In this document: positions 44,635 to 61,043 of the stretch, piece by piece
Layout: each line of letters starts with the position of its first letter
How positions within the stretch are numbered: position 1 is the stretch's first letter
Assembly: GCA_026874595.1 (NCBI GenBank)
Contig: CM049318.1
Coordinates: 22,049,456-22,113,455 of the forward strand
From: Sipunculus nudus
Lineage: Eukaryota > Annelida > Sipuncula > Golfingiida > Sipunculidae
Reading direction: 5' to 3'
Length of the DNA stretch: 64,000 nucleotides
Notes under the pieces: generated by a model
Told to the model about the DNA's origin: nothing
The model's database searches: none
The model's input: the letters and a program-made list of their open reading frames with translations, nothing else
Position numbers and translations under genes: made by a program

Positions 44635-44849
44635 CAGGGGCGGATCCAGGATTAAGGAAAAGGAAGGGTCCAACCCGTTAGGACTAATGACTTACCTTAA
44701 AAAGGTCTCCAGGTCTGAAAAAAGGGGGGTTCCAGGTCGCAAGATGACATGAAACCCTTATAAAATTTTCGGTGGCTAAAAAAAGGGGGGGGGGGAGGAG
44801 GGGGGTGGGGGTCCTGACTCCATGGATCCCTCCCCAGGATCCGCTTCTG
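44635..44849. repeat. MITE-like element, CAGGGGCGGAT family
   Basis: CAGGGGCGGATCCAGGA at the left end and CCAGGATCCGCTTCTG at the right, in inverted orientation; G-rich interior near 44787. Confidence 0.7.
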
Positions 44850-45480
44850 TATGATATAATTGAATAAATTGAATGTCACATGTCATAATGTACTGAATTC
44901 AGGTCGCGTTTCCCAAGAGTCTATGCATGGGTACATGACAACAAATCAATTCCAGATGCACGACAGGTTCAGTTCTGTGTTGTCTCTGTTGGGAGCATAT
45001 ATTAATAAAGCGGCATGCAGGTCTAATCAACTCGCCATAAGCCCGTCAGAAATGGGACAAGGCGCAGCTTTTATTGCAGGCCTATAGTATATACTGTTTC
45101 GCATATATATAATAGAGGAACATAGACACTCGGTCATAATATTAAGATGTACAATGTACATAGACATTCGTGTAAGAGTAAAAACCTTAAAACTTTGCCA
45201 TGTGATGACTCGCTACTGCAGTAGAACGCTCAGCCTCATAAATTTATTTATGTTTTATTGCGCCGTTTAAGGTGTTTGTCCCTTATTTTACTCCTTGGAG
45301 CCTATACGCAAGTTCAAGGCTTTAGATACATGTATTTCAATATAGGACAACTTCTGAGAGCACCTATATAGTGCATATACAACACATTTAATTGACATGA
45401 AACCAAACAGAGTGAGAATTAAATCTCTTTGGTTTCGATAGTGTTCAGTCAAGATACAATTATTAATCCTTTCAATACTA

Positions 45481-45644
45481 CGGATACGGAAAGGTCTGGA
45501 AAGGGGGGGGGGGGGGGGCTGGGAGGGTGGTCCAGGCAGCAAACATAGATCTAAAATCCTTAAAAAAAGGGTTGCGGTGGCTGAAAAGGGGGGGGGGGGG
45601 GGGGGGTCCTGACCCCCTGGACCCCTCCGCTGGATCGGCTTTTG
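45481..45644. repeat. MITE-like element, CAGGGGCGGAT family (degenerate ends)
   Basis: CGGATACGGAAAGG left, TCCGCTGGATCGGCTTTTG right. Two G runs; the phrases GTTGCGGTGGCTGAAAA and GGTCCTGACCCC match 44635-44849. Confidence 0.6.
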
Positions 45645-46318
45645 TATATACAGTCAGATTGGCCTTATGCAGCGCTAAGACGACTATTGGCCCAATTATA
45701 TAAATGTGGACCATCATACACAAAACTATTTTTTTAATATGTAAAATATATATGAACAGCAACCAAGTCTGGAATGCTCATCCAGTCAGCCAATTCCGAA
45801 AGTACAGTCATTTTGTAACATAACCTCACACAAATTGCAACAAAAGCTATCTCATTTGTTTTGTATCCCAGAAGGTATCCTTTTGAACGTATAAAAATTC
45901 CTAAGATATTCTACTGGGGGAAAGTAGTAAAATTTGGGAATATCCAAAATGGCCGCCAGAAGGCCAAGAATCCATCAAATTTAATAAATCAAAAGGGTAT
46001 AAATATGTAATACGACATTTTCAGGTTTTTTGGGGGTCGCAGAATCCAATTCTGGTCTTTATTTGTTAAATTAAAAATACCCAAGACTCATATGTAGGGG
46101 TCGATGTGTAAACGGTCTGAAGCATGGGGTGCGGTAGGGGTGGGTGTTGTAACACGACTCAGTTGGCATTTATATTGAGCAGGTAACCCTAATTTGGTAA
46201 TGTGCAGCGCTCACCTAACCTGTTGCAATAATATTGTAGTAATTAGATTTTCAACAAACATGAAGAGGGCTTGACCGATATGCTGGGTTAAAACGGAATT
46301 GTTCTCGCCAGGTAGGGG

Positions 46319-46510
46319 TTGTTAGAAAGTATACTAAAACATTCACGATTGGTTTGGTTTATGTCAAATGACGAGTCGCCTGCTTTTGAAACGCTCCAAC
46401 AGGTTATTGGATGCAACTGTCAGAGTAACTGCAGCACCGTCAGATGCACGTGCAAAAATAATCACATAGCGTGTACTCTGGCTATGGCGACTGTGGTTGA
46501 TTATCAGGTA
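46319..46510 (+). pseudogene. Fragment encoding a Cys-rich motif, probably mobile-element derived
   Basis: An open frame reads VIGCNCQSNCSTVRCTCKNN followed by HIACT. The spacing (CxCxxxCxxxxCxCxxxxxxC) resembles the Cys-rich domain often found in uncharacterised, repeat-encoded proteins of invertebrates. It could be the end of an exon, since CAG|GTAGGA follows at about 46508, but no partner exon or start was found. Function unknown; called a relic because of its isolation and its repeat-rich surroundings. Confidence 0.4.
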
Positions 46511-47080
46511 GGAAGCCTTTTTTTTATGTCATGAGCCAGCATTCAATAATTTCATACTACATTTTTATTTTCCTTTTAATTAAAGTTTTGTTGTGTCTGT
46601 AGGTAAAATCTTATTTCCTTTAGATTATTGTAAACACATGTAAGTTGACAATGCATAGCACTGATATACAAAATGTATACATGTAGCACCAACCATTAAT
46701 GCAAGGCCACCTGTTTCTTAACGGTAATGCATAACTAATTTATAGTACAAGTAAAACATTTTACACAAGGACATGAATCTGCACAGGTCACAAAGTACAA
46801 AGGCAAAACAGAGTGCAGTTACTTTGATCCACTGAAGTCATTTTTTGTTATTGTGGGATAAATTAATACACATGATATATGCTTGATAACAGAGTGCATG
46901 GATCTTTGAATATTATTAATAATTAATTTTGAATTGTCAATTCCGAATTTCTAGTTTCATTTTGCTTTGCTTTTCAGTTACAATTTAAAAGATCGGTTTG
47001 CAGTAGAATGACGTTTTTGAGAAGAAATTGAAGTTGGTGGCTTATTTTTTTTTCAAGAAAACCAGCTGAATAGTCTAACA

Positions 47081-47296
47081 AAACGTTTGGACGATCTCTT
47101 TGGATTGAACTTTCTAATGATGTTAAATGAAGCGAAAATATTGACGACTTTAAAAGAAAATTGAAAAAGTACCTTTTTTCGACTTAGATTTTTATTAAAT
47201 TTTAACTCTTGTGTCATAATATAATTTAGTACTTTTGTAAAGCGCCACTGAATAAAAATATTTATAAAAGTAGGCGCTATATTAAATAAATAAAGT
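47081..47296 (+). mobile_element. 3' end of a non-LTR retrotransposon (LINE)
   Basis: One frame reads KTFGRSLWIELSNDVK, an in-frame TGA at 47128-47130, then SENIDDFKRKLKKYLFST and stop (47185-47187). This is the typical C-terminus of a LINE reverse-transcriptase ORF. The short 3' UTR has a stem (AAAGCGCC.. GGCGCTAT) and ends in TAAATAAATAAAG. The element is 5'-truncated and dead. Clade (CR1-like or RTE-like) not determined. Confidence 0.65.
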
Positions 47297-48400
47297 TTAA
47301 ATTTGAAAGTCAGAGATTATTTATTCGAGTAGACTGCTGGAAACCCTGTGCGTAACTGACAACTGACACTTTGTGATAAGAATGGACAAGATGACGTCTG
47401 ATTTAACATGTGCTCATTATAATATACATATCTACATGATTTTATTGATATGGTGATAAAAAAATCTAAAATATAAACTAATAAAGATAATGTCTGAACG
47501 GAAAAGGTTGTATAAAATAGATATTGTTTGATATGATTGATCTGAACTGATAAGTAAGAAAATTGTTGCAAATAATACTTTGTGATCTGACCATGTGTTT
47601 TCTAATGGTGAAACTGGAGCATGTGAGCAATTTGAAAGTCCCAGTTAGGCAGTCATGAAGTGTAACAACAGGTTTCTCCTTAAATTCTCGAAGGACCGAA
47701 GTCGCATTAGAGAACTTATGGACATCGAATTGTATGTCATATTTTGCATTTGTCGGTCTAATCGTTCCAAAACGTGCCAGTCAAATGGACAGACAGACGG
47801 ACGGACGGATGACAGACAATGGATCATAACTATAGCTCAAATGACTTATTAGCGGCTAAACTAAAAATTGTAATGCATGTCAACACTTTGGAGATTGATA
47901 AGGTTTTCCGGAGATCTTTGGTTATTGTTTCCATTTTCAGATAGTGTTGCTCATGTCATGATGTCCCTTTAATTCACAGACTGCTGATTTTATATCTGTA
48001 CCATAGCGTCTTATAGTTCACGAAATACACTTTATTTCAAAACTACTTGAACAAGAATAAACAAGAGGTTATAAGACGATAACCAAGTTATTATTCATAA
48101 AACACCGTTTGAACGCTGATGTATATATGGTGAAATAAAAGGTATTTTCTACTTTGTCAAATTTGACGATTTTCAAACTTTCCACCCACACAATTGCTTA
48201 GGACTTCTTTTCTTACATTAAGGCCATACTAAGGAATCAAAATCAGTTGCGTTTGCTTTTGTTGCAATTTGTGTGAGGTTGACCACTTATTTCGGGTAAA
48301 ATGCCTGTACTACTATTAGGCCTAACATTCATATATGTTGCTTAATTGGGTAACTCGCCTATATTATAATAATATAACAACAGTGCGCAATACGGTAGCT

Positions 48401-48531
48401 GGGAGAGGACATGCATACAATTATTTTTCTTTCGTGCGCGTTACGATCTCGTGATAGTAACGCACGTGTGCACAAGCAAGTGACGCGTGCGCACGAAAGT
48501 AAACAAATTACGCACGTCCTCTCCCAGCCAT
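48401..48531. repeat. Short palindromic element with flanking GGTAGCT
   Basis: The arms GGGAGAGGACATGCATACAA and, inverted, TTACGCACGTCCTCTCCC pair over about 40 bp with few changes, extending to CTTTCGTGCG / CGCACGAAAG. GGTAGCT lies outside both ends (48394-48400, 48532-48538), a possible 7-bp target duplication. Noncoding. Confidence 0.65.
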
Positions 48532-48633
48532 GGTAGCTTAGAAACCTAAGACCAATATGTAGGCTTATGCAGGCCATTATTAAACTCATGCATGACTGAC
48601 CACGAAGCTGGCGGAAAAGTGTTTTGCATTATA

Positions 48634-48990
48634 GGGGGAAAAATAATAAAAGGTATGGTTCTCAGGCACCGCGCGCGTCAATATAAACCTCCTGCATCAA
48701 AAATATTTATTTTGATTTTTAATAGAAGCTTACCAACTTTGAGCTCAAGCTGCTTTGACAATTCATTCAAGAAAATGAAATGATACAATTTTGATAAGAT
48801 TTCTTTAATTATGTAGTGCTTTTACCTGTTTAGCAAAATAAATTCTGTTATGGTTATAGGCTTTTCCCTGATCATATATGACATTTTTATCGAAACATAC
48901 AAAAAGTTAAAAAAAAAAAAAAAAATCGCCCGCCCGCACTGATTTCTGAAAAAATGTGCCTGAGAACCAAACCTTTTTTTCATATTGGCC
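48634..48990. repeat. TTA-type MITE, copy 3 (flanked by ATA)
   Basis: Same interior and end blocks (GGTATGGTTCTCAGGCACCG left; GTGCCTGAGAACCAAACC right) as copies at 33770 and 40128. The left tip is degenerate (GGGGGAAAAA). ATA is present on both sides. Confidence 0.7.
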
Positions 48991-49321
48991 ATAGACCTCT
49001 TGCTAATTTTTTGCCCTCCTTCGGCTGGTCTCATTAAGCTTTTGTATACAGTTACTGTGCAGTATGAAGGTGAAAACAAATGAGACAGCTCTGTAGCCTG
49101 TTAGCTATGTATATTCTCTGCCATATATTATGACACTTGTATATGAAGTATTTTAATTATATAAGGGGATAATAATCATTCAGTATAATTATTTACGTCA
49201 ATGAAATAAATATATCAATGCATTTATATGACAACACAATTCATATATTTTATATGTATACATTTACACGTTATAGAATTACATGTACAACATGTCTCGG
49301 TCTTTTCCCCAAATGTGAGAG

Positions 49322-49322
<1 letters not shown>

Positions 49323-49386
<64 letters not shown>
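49323..49386. repeat. (AT)n microsatellite
   Basis: About 30 AT units. Open frames on both strands here are Tyr-Ile repeats and are not genes. Confidence 0.9.
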
Positions 49387-51072
49387 TTTATTTTAAAATG
49401 ATTAAAACAGCCACCAGAATAAAAATGATTTGCTGGTGACAGCATGCACGGGTGGAGTTCTGCTAGGAACATCACAGTATAAGTATATACAGCATATAAT
49501 TACTCTATATATAATGTTCTCCCCGGGTCGTCCGGGACAGGGTCCTGTATAGGAACAGCAATGTGTATTGATTCCCGGGATGTTCTCCTCACTAGAAGCA
49601 ACAGTGCCTGCCTCTAGCTGTTCTGTTTACAGCCATGCATGCAGTCTATTGTTTGTAAAGCCATCAGCTGCATATTTGGCGGACTATTAGCCAACCACTG
49701 CCGACCCACTTCTAACTCACGCTTCGTGTACTCAGTATGTTACCGTGTCCCTCTCCTCTGTATATTTTCCGTCTTTTTGTGCATCCTTCTCCCCTTAAAC
49801 GTAAATCCAGGGTTTTAAATAGGTATATAAATAAAATTCGACAAAATATTCGTTCACAGCACGCAGTTTTATGGTGTGAGTAAAATCGATTTTCAGTTAC
49901 GAAAAGCCTTTCGTGCACGTATATTTTAAATAAAACAAAAATTCTTTGTTTTTCAGGCATACGGCTGAATATTGTACGGAGGCAATGAAAAAGAGTAACT
50001 TAAATTTTCCTGAGAATACTTTACAATACACCAGATTAACCAATTCTTTTGCCAAGGCAGAGCATCTGTTAAGTGAATCATGCTGTTCTCATTTTAACAC
50101 ACACACACCCTCACACACACACACACACATAAATGAAAAGGAAACATTAAATAACAATGTTTGACTAATGATATTCAGAATATTCACAAACATAAAATTT
50201 CTCACTGAAGTGCAATAAAAACTGCACACAGAATAATTTTCAAGGTACTCGTACAAGCGAATATATATCCCATATGGAAATGTAAAATGGTATATCTTGT
50301 AAGAATCCGATATCAATATATACAATCAATTATACGTTTTCATGTCGTGTATAAGGTTCTGGAGCTAACAGCTGCGGGAATCTAAACAAAACCACAAAAG
50401 AATAAAAATCTAGAAAAAAACTTGCAAATATTGTAAATACAGGTTATGAATTTACAGTGGATCCTTCCAAACCTACATGTAGACAGAATATATGATGTTT
50501 AAATAATAATTCATATTTTTAAACGTGTCTGCAATCCATTCATCTTTATTCGAAAGTCAGTTTCATCTGCTTGAACATACCTTGCCCGATTACAGTACTA
50601 GCCATCACAGAAAGCCGCGAAGGAACCACTGGGACCATATAGAGTGAATGTTATTATTCCATTTTCAGTTCGGTGCCATGGCGAAGAGCCGTATAATTAC
50701 ACACAGACAGCTCACCAATATATACCTATAAAATGTTAGACTTTCGTCTGGAACTATAGGATTTCATTTTTCAGTGTAGACCACAGCTGATGACCCTTAT
50801 AAATATTAATATGACCTCTCGACCTGCCGCGATCCCTGGTGTTTTGGCTGTGACCGGACTTCGTGTGCCGGGCTTTGATCTATCTGTGTGAGTCAGCGTC
50901 TCCCGTCAGTCTGTACATGTCGTCCTGATCGATACAGCCACGCAACAAGCTGCAGCAGTGCTGCCCCAGTTACAGCCAGCTCGGGTGTCAGGGGCATGAT
51001 GAAGGCACGGAGCTAGTGCGCTATAATAAACATCTTTTAAATGATTAGTACAGTGAAGTACACGGTCTGACG

Positions 51073-51073
<1 letters not shown>

Positions 51074-51148
<75 letters not shown>
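51074..51148. repeat. (AT)n microsatellite
   Basis: About 37 AT units. Confidence 0.9.
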
Positions 51149-51150
<2 letters not shown>

Positions 51151-51251
51151 GCTAGCAACTGAATTCCCTTCATTCAAGAAAGGGGAAAACAGTTTTTTAT
51201 TTCCTATCAGATCCTTAACAGTATACTATACTATTTTACTTTAAATATGGT

Positions 51252-51253
<2 letters not shown>

Positions 51254-51302
<49 letters not shown>
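51254..51302. repeat. (AT)n microsatellite
   Basis: About 24 AT units, about 100 bp after the previous array. Confidence 0.9.
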
Positions 51303-51304
<2 letters not shown>

Positions 51305-53618
51305 CTCTGAAGAAAAACAACACTGTTAATTCACAACAGACTGTTTCACGGGATGCGACCCGATCATCAGGTGAATGTGGTTAGAATGATATATATATAT
51401 ATCTCATATGATCATGAGTCAACACCTTCTAATTTCTTGTTAGTATATATCAGCCATGAAAAGAATGCGTTTAAAGTAACTCCGGTGTGTTTCTGTATAT
51501 CTGTGCGCGTAAAAGCAGATAATGTTTATCCAAAAATAAACTGTTTAAACCTCAGACTGATTTATATGGAAGCCCGCGTATAAATACATCAGGACCACTC
51601 GGGCGGTATCTTCCTGATGTGTGCTTCTCCCATGTTTTTATACACAAGTATACATTGTCTTGGCAGTTTGGATGCTGCTACACACGCCGGGGAATGTTAA
51701 TAACATGGCGCCTATGGGCGGCGAGATAACGGTAACTGGGAGGTTGATGGCACCACAACAGATCAATAAATGATGGCGAGAGATCACTGTATGCATGGGC
51801 GCTCAGGGAAAGCGTAAACTGCTATTGTCTCTGGAGAACACAGCAAAACCAAGGCGCCGGGGGATCCAGGGCTTTTTGGTTGTAAAACATACTTGAATAA
51901 TGGAGCTTAAATCACTCAACTATTTTTTTGTATTCTTACTATACTCTTGCGGACCAGGCAGCAATTTTTATCTGTATTAACCACACAACATATAACGGAT
52001 ATTACCTTATTTTCTCTCTTAATGGTGATGCCTATTTGATTACTACTGAATTATTAATCAGTTAATTATATTAAAGAAGCAGTACTTTGAAGAACTGTGT
52101 TTTGTGTGTGTGTGGGGGGGGGGGGGGGGGGGTAAGCGTGGGCCAGGTTTACTGATTGCTCTTGATCGTGTTATTTCCAGTCATATCGCCGTCAGTACTT
52201 GTTATAAAATGGACGGGTTCTAGGTGATGGAGAATTATGCGCGTCTCGTAGCACCAGCAGGCGCGGTAACATGGAATCAATTCCAGTCGTCTGCTGTGGC
52301 GCGAAGGATTCTGGGAGCTGAGCCATTCCCCCGTACGAGCAGCACTCTTTTATTTATGCAACACCTATAAATGCTAACCCATATATAAGTGGTGAAACTG
52401 AACTACGGGGGAAAGAATGTCTTACTATGGAAGCGCTATACCCATATTTATTAGTTTGTGCCATGCCGGCATAGCATGCATGTGGGGAGGTATTACTATA
52501 GCTGGTGATTTTTTTTTATATATTAACATGCCATTAACCATGTCATTTAGCATCAGTTGTGTTTATCCTAATACATCAACTGTCACCTATGTATGCCATA
52601 TTAGCTTTCCTGTATTTCTGATAATGCACCAGATAAAATATACATCGACTGTTGCTAAGCATTATATTTTATGATATTCAGCTTGACTGGTTTATCCAAG
52701 CAACATGCCCTGCATATCAAGTAAAACAACATTTCAGCAACAGGGAAGCAGTATGAAACAAAATACTAACACATTTATTTTCATTACCATTACACCAAGG
52801 CATTCATGAGGATTTCGGAGTCTTGGATTTTGCATTTTTTCACATTTTAATTTTGAGTTCAATAAGCGGAAATGTAGATTTTAAGAATTTGATCAAATAT
52901 GTTTGCATGATATAATTTTGTCATTTCTTGCCGATTACTATTTTGCTGTTTATTTCGGCTGACCGCAAAAAAAAAGTACATTGGGATTTTTGGTCGAATT
53001 GATATATATAATAACAACCAGATTTGGATAGGCCTATTTATTATATAGAATACCTGCTAGGAATTGTTCAAGGCCAAGGCAAAAATTGTTTTGATTTTAT
53101 ATTAGACCATGAACATGCAGTATATAATTATTATTTTAAAACGTGGTACAGTGTACCTTCTAATAGTATTGCAATTATAGATTTTATAAGTTTGAGTTAC
53201 ATGCACTGGAAGACATATTCCCCTATTTAGCAAGACCTGTCTTAATGCACGAATAAGTTGGTAAATGGAAAGATTTTTGACCACTTTTGCTCCAAATATG
53301 GAAAATATTTAAAGTTTTATAATGTATTTGATGATAATTAAACGAGCTTGGCCTGATTTGTCCATGGAGAGATGGCAGTTTGATAATGCAATTGTTTGAC
53401 CCATGCAATTGATAGGGTCCGTAAATTACAAAATGCCGATATTTAATGTGTAAGCGAAAATTGTACCAAAAGATATCAAACACCATACCAAATACAACAT
53501 TAACCTGCATGGGGAGATAGGGATACAGTTCTTCTTACAGGAGAGATTAAATGATTTCAAAACAGATTGACAGAAAACAGATTTACCGAAGAAGAATGGT
53601 GATTTTTAGTGATATATC

Positions 53619-53624
53619 TTTAAT
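53619..53624 (-). terminator. Possible poly(A) signal of alpha-tubulin gene 2
   Basis: ATTAAA on the minus strand, about 420 bp after the stop. No canonical AATAAA was seen closer, so this is weak. Confidence 0.3.
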
Positions 53625-54041
53625 TCTTATATATACATATGCAGCAGATAGGACATGCCAGTAGAACCATGATGCCAGGGAAAGGCAGGCAGGCACATCA
53701 ACAAATACTGGCAATAGCTTCGATTCCTGCTTAAGGGACTTGTCTGATATGATCATATTGCACAACCGTTGACAAGACAATATGCACTCTTGGTCCTTTC
53801 TCACAGAGATCTCTTCTCTCTCACACAACATTGATTCATATAAAACAATGAAACAACGGAACATAGTGTAAAGATTTTACCAGTATTAAGGAAACAGCTT
53901 ACAACAACATTTATATTCTGAATGTGCTGGTTTCAGGAATGTTTGCATGTTAATTTTTTTTGTCGAAGATTTGTTTCCTATCCTGGTCAAGATGGTATAA
54001 ACTTGTCAGTCAAGGTTCTTTTAGATGAATGTGGCCGGAGC

Positions 54042-57383
<3,342 letters not shown>

Positions 57384-57497
57384 TTTGGATGAATAAATTT
57401 ATACTTGATACAAGTGAGACAGATGGAGGATTCTCCGTGAAAGAAGATGCCACAGACCTCTCGGCGACGTTAAAGAGTCTGAGAAAGGGTTCTGAGT

Positions 57498-57694
57498 GTC
57501 AGCCTCCCGGTTGCATCCTGTATTTATACCTGGCCGCTGCGCCCCAAGACCATCGAAGAGGTTTCATTGGCTAGACCATCAAATATAGGCCGAGTGATGA
57601 CATAGTTTAAGTAAAACTCGCCACTATTGGTTAATTTGTAATTTATTCAGTTCAATTTTGGCGCCTACGCTTGCGGGTAGCGGTCGTTTATTGG
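57498..57694 (-). promoter_or_regulatory. Alpha-tubulin gene 2 promoter: TATA, CCAAT boxes, E2F-like site
   Basis: On the minus strand: TATAAATA at 57528-57521, placing the start near 57498; CCAAT boxes at 57570-57566, 57630-57626 and 57694-57690; and the E2F-like sequence GGCGCCAAAA (57665-57656). The sequence around TATA (GGTATAAATACA then GGATGC) resembles gene 1 (GGTATAAATACAAGATGC). No X-box like that of gene 1 was found. Confidence 0.65.
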
Positions 57695-57972
57695 TGAGTA
57701 ATGACATAGCGAATCAAGCATTATTAGCTTTCAGGAGAAACCGTGGAGAAATAGCCAAAAAATTGGTCTGCAGCGTCCTCTGTTGATAATGTTATAAACT
57801 ATTTCGTTTCCTGGTGACTGAAATCAACATGAACATTTTAGCTACTTCTTCTAGTAGTTTTAACAACTCTGACCACTGCCACTAACAAGAACAAAAATAA
57901 CAAAATAAAAATGTTATGGTTCATTAAATTAAATGTGCACCGAGGAAATCGTGCATCATCTTTTAAAAATCA

Positions 57973-58088
<116 letters not shown>

Positions 58089-58097
58089 TAACACTGT

Positions 58098-58286
58098 CAG
58101 TAGCGGATTTAAAGGGAGGGGGCATAATATTGCTTTTAGGAGCCAAAACTGCCTTTTTTAGGGTTTCAAATCGAATTTTGCGACCCTGACCCCCTCCTCC
58201 CTGGACCAAAGGACTTTTTTCAAAGGTTTTCTATGAGTCTTCCTGGGCGTGACACTCCCCTTTCCAAAATTCTGGATTCGTGCCTG
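58098..58286. repeat. MITE-like element, CAGGGGCGGAT family (degenerate)
   Basis: CAGTAGCGGATTTAAAGG left, TTCTGGATTCGTGCCTG right. The interior phrases ATGAGTCTTCCTGGGCGTG and CCTTTCCAAAAT are shared with 2787-2976. Confidence 0.6.
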
Positions 58287-58649
58287 ACTGTTAATTTCCA
58301 CCTTACAGCCTTAGAAGATAAGAAAGCTTTATTATTCAGCATAAAAAAATATTAGAAAGTGTATACGCTTATACCAGTCCAATATGTATACATATTGAGT
58401 CGTGTTTTCACGGCTACAAGCAAAAATGTGTTATATTTTACCTTAAAGAAATCATTTCACAATTGTTAAGTATTTACTTTATGAGAAAAAAACAGCCAGA
58501 CACGGTCTAATTCTATATACTTGTAAACTCTATATATTTTATCCCTATATGGTAATGTTGACATTTCCAAGGAGCTTCAATTTTATTGACTAAAGCATTA
58601 AAATATACGGTTATTTGATTATTCTTTCACACTATCAGTTTAGTTTTGC

Positions 58650-58985
58650 TTTAAACAAAAGTTTCCCAGCAAAACTATCCCAGTACACTCTCTCAGTTCC
58701 TGGCATACGGCTGTTTAAGACCTTTGTATGGGCCTGCGTGTTGAAAAACACAGTTCACGTGTCTAGCTGTTTACCATGACAAGGTCCTTGACCGGAGGTT
58801 CGATTGTGAGCCGCACCACTCGATGTTTCAGGCAGGGAGAACATATATTGCCTTTTTCGGCCAAGTCAGTCACGGCATCTCCTGATTGACGTGTTGTGGC
58901 CGATCGATACACCCGCTGTAATTATTTTGACACCTGTGATAGCGCCCGGGGCACTGTTTTTAACATTCGTTTACAGGAGTATGCT
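58650..58985. repeat. Interspersed repeat (three-copy family, copy 3)
   Basis: AAAAGTTTCCCAGCAAAACTATCCC and AACACAGTTCACGTGT match 33275-33660. Includes GAGGTTCGATTGTGA, B-box-like. Possible tRNA-derived SINE; uncertain. Confidence 0.5.
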
Positions 58986-60989
58986 AATTTATCGGTATAG
59001 GGCAATATTTATATTTGAAAGAAGAAGCTATTTCAGTGTTAATTCAACAAGCTTTCTGGCTGAAACATCGATTGTTGCGGCTAACAATCGGGCTTTCGGT
59101 TATTACTGGAACCATATTAATCCGTTATGCTGGTATTATGTATTTTAACCGTCTCCCTTGCTAAAAAGCGGGATGGGATCCTATTAATAAATATCCCCCT
59201 CCCCAAGTGTATTGACGCCACTGGTCACTGCGGTGTGCCGTTAACTGGGATTCATGTGTACCTCCGCTCTGCGGAAGTTCACACCTGGATATGTTAGTTC
59301 ATGGTTCAACTGCGAAAAAAATATCATTTAATTAATAATGAGCAGCATTGCAATAGGCCATAATGAATAAGGCGATAATGCATTCCGTCCAGATACCCTA
59401 TTAGAGATTATATACTCTTTAAGTAAGAAATTATCCGAAATCAGCAAAACGAAGATACCCGAAACGCCCCGAACGTATATATAGGCCTACTGACCTTATT
59501 CCCCCCACCCCCACCCCAATATGAACATTTGGGTTTGCCGCCAATGAAATACAAAACGTTTCCCTTACATTTACCTGACTTATTGCTTAAACTCCATGCA
59601 AAAAAATCAACATTGTCGCAATCGTATCACCAAGCCTTCCATCTCTCTCTCTCTCTCTCGGTCTGCCTGTCTGTCTCCCTCTCTCCATGAGACCTCTCTA
59701 AGCGGATCCATGTGTGTGTGTGTGTGTGTGGGGGGGGGTCCTTTTTTTATTTTCATTTTTTTTGCAGGCCTTATTTCCATAAGAAATATGCTTATTTCCA
59801 ACCCCCCCCCCTCTTTGGGAGTGGTCATAAGGGATGCTTATTTCCATTCCCCCTTCATAGTAAAGGCTTGTGCAGTGTAAAAGTATTCTGGGAAAAAAGT
59901 CACCAAAAAGTTTTCTGTGATCCTATTTAATTATAAATAGGCAAGTCTATATATCACCAGTAATTCTTGTTTAAAGATTTTCAGCAAGTCTGCATTGTAC
60001 TCTATAATATTGAATCATTGGGGGCATATGTAGTGTTACATGTGTGCACTAAAAAAAGGTTTTAGTTTTACAGTGAAATGCATTTCAAAGTTTCATTGTT
60101 ACTGTATTTAACATGATTTTAAAAATACATGGTTCACTTGAATAAAACTTGCAGTTTACTCACATTCAAATTTCTGGCCAGATCTTTAAAGACAAAAAAA
60201 TGTATATTTTTTCTGCAAATAGCTACATTTTGTCTATTAGTTTGTTTCATAATTTTATAGGTTTATATCTAATTTATGCCATGGCTACAAGCTTTCAGTA
60301 GCTCAAATAGGACGGGAATATTTAGACAACACTTTGTTTCCTGGTTCAATCCTTATCAGTTGATGGTTACCACCTAATTAGTAGGGCCAGTCACAGTAGA
60401 GTCTGTGTCTCCATTTGCCCAGACTAGCGCTGTCAGGTCTTTGCTCAGGGTACAGGTAAAGTCTAGACAATTGCACAGGACGATACACTCTGGTTCGAAA
60501 CTTCATTAATTTATTCCACCACTAGCTGATTTTATCCAAAACAATTTCAATGACATGATTGTGGTGTCAAAATAAGTGAACTTTGTCTGAAATAAAAACT
60601 AGAACTACAAGGAAACATAGGATGCATACATGTAAGAGTAATAATAAGACTCGTTGTCACGAGTGTTGGACATAAAAGGTAAGACAAATAACCAACTTCT
60701 ATTATATTCTGTACGGCCTATACGAGGCTGATTAAAGTGAATTTCTTAACTTACAAACGTTTAACGTTTCCATGAAATATATAGGGTGTGAAAATAAGTA
60801 TTCTTTATTTAAACTTCCAAGGGGAGTGGAAACAAGCATCCCTTATGGGGGAGAAAAAATAAGCATTTCCTTTTTTTTATAATCCTCATGGGTTGGACCC
60901 CTCCTTTTCCTTAGTAGATCCGCCCCTGCTCTCTCACTTTCTGTATCTAATCGTCCCTTCTCTCTCCCTCTTTCTCCTCTGTATACATT

Positions 60990-61043
<54 letters not shown>

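Larger units (their letters stand above)
36403..46300. other. Long intergenic region rich in repeats
   Basis: No gene is supported over almost 10 kb apart from the repeats listed. Less repetitive, more GC-rich patches stand out at about 37860-38190, 38940-39210, 41470-41880 and 43730-43910; the open frame at 43729-43917 has no recognised domain. Confidence 0.55.
49390..53900. other. Intergenic region between the LINE relic and alpha-tubulin gene 2
   Basis: No gene is supported. It includes two long (AT)n arrays, a CA run near 50100, a G run near 52114, and more GC-rich patches at about 50820-51010, 51680-51880 and 52190-52340 that lack long open frames and recognisable repeats. Confidence 0.5.
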
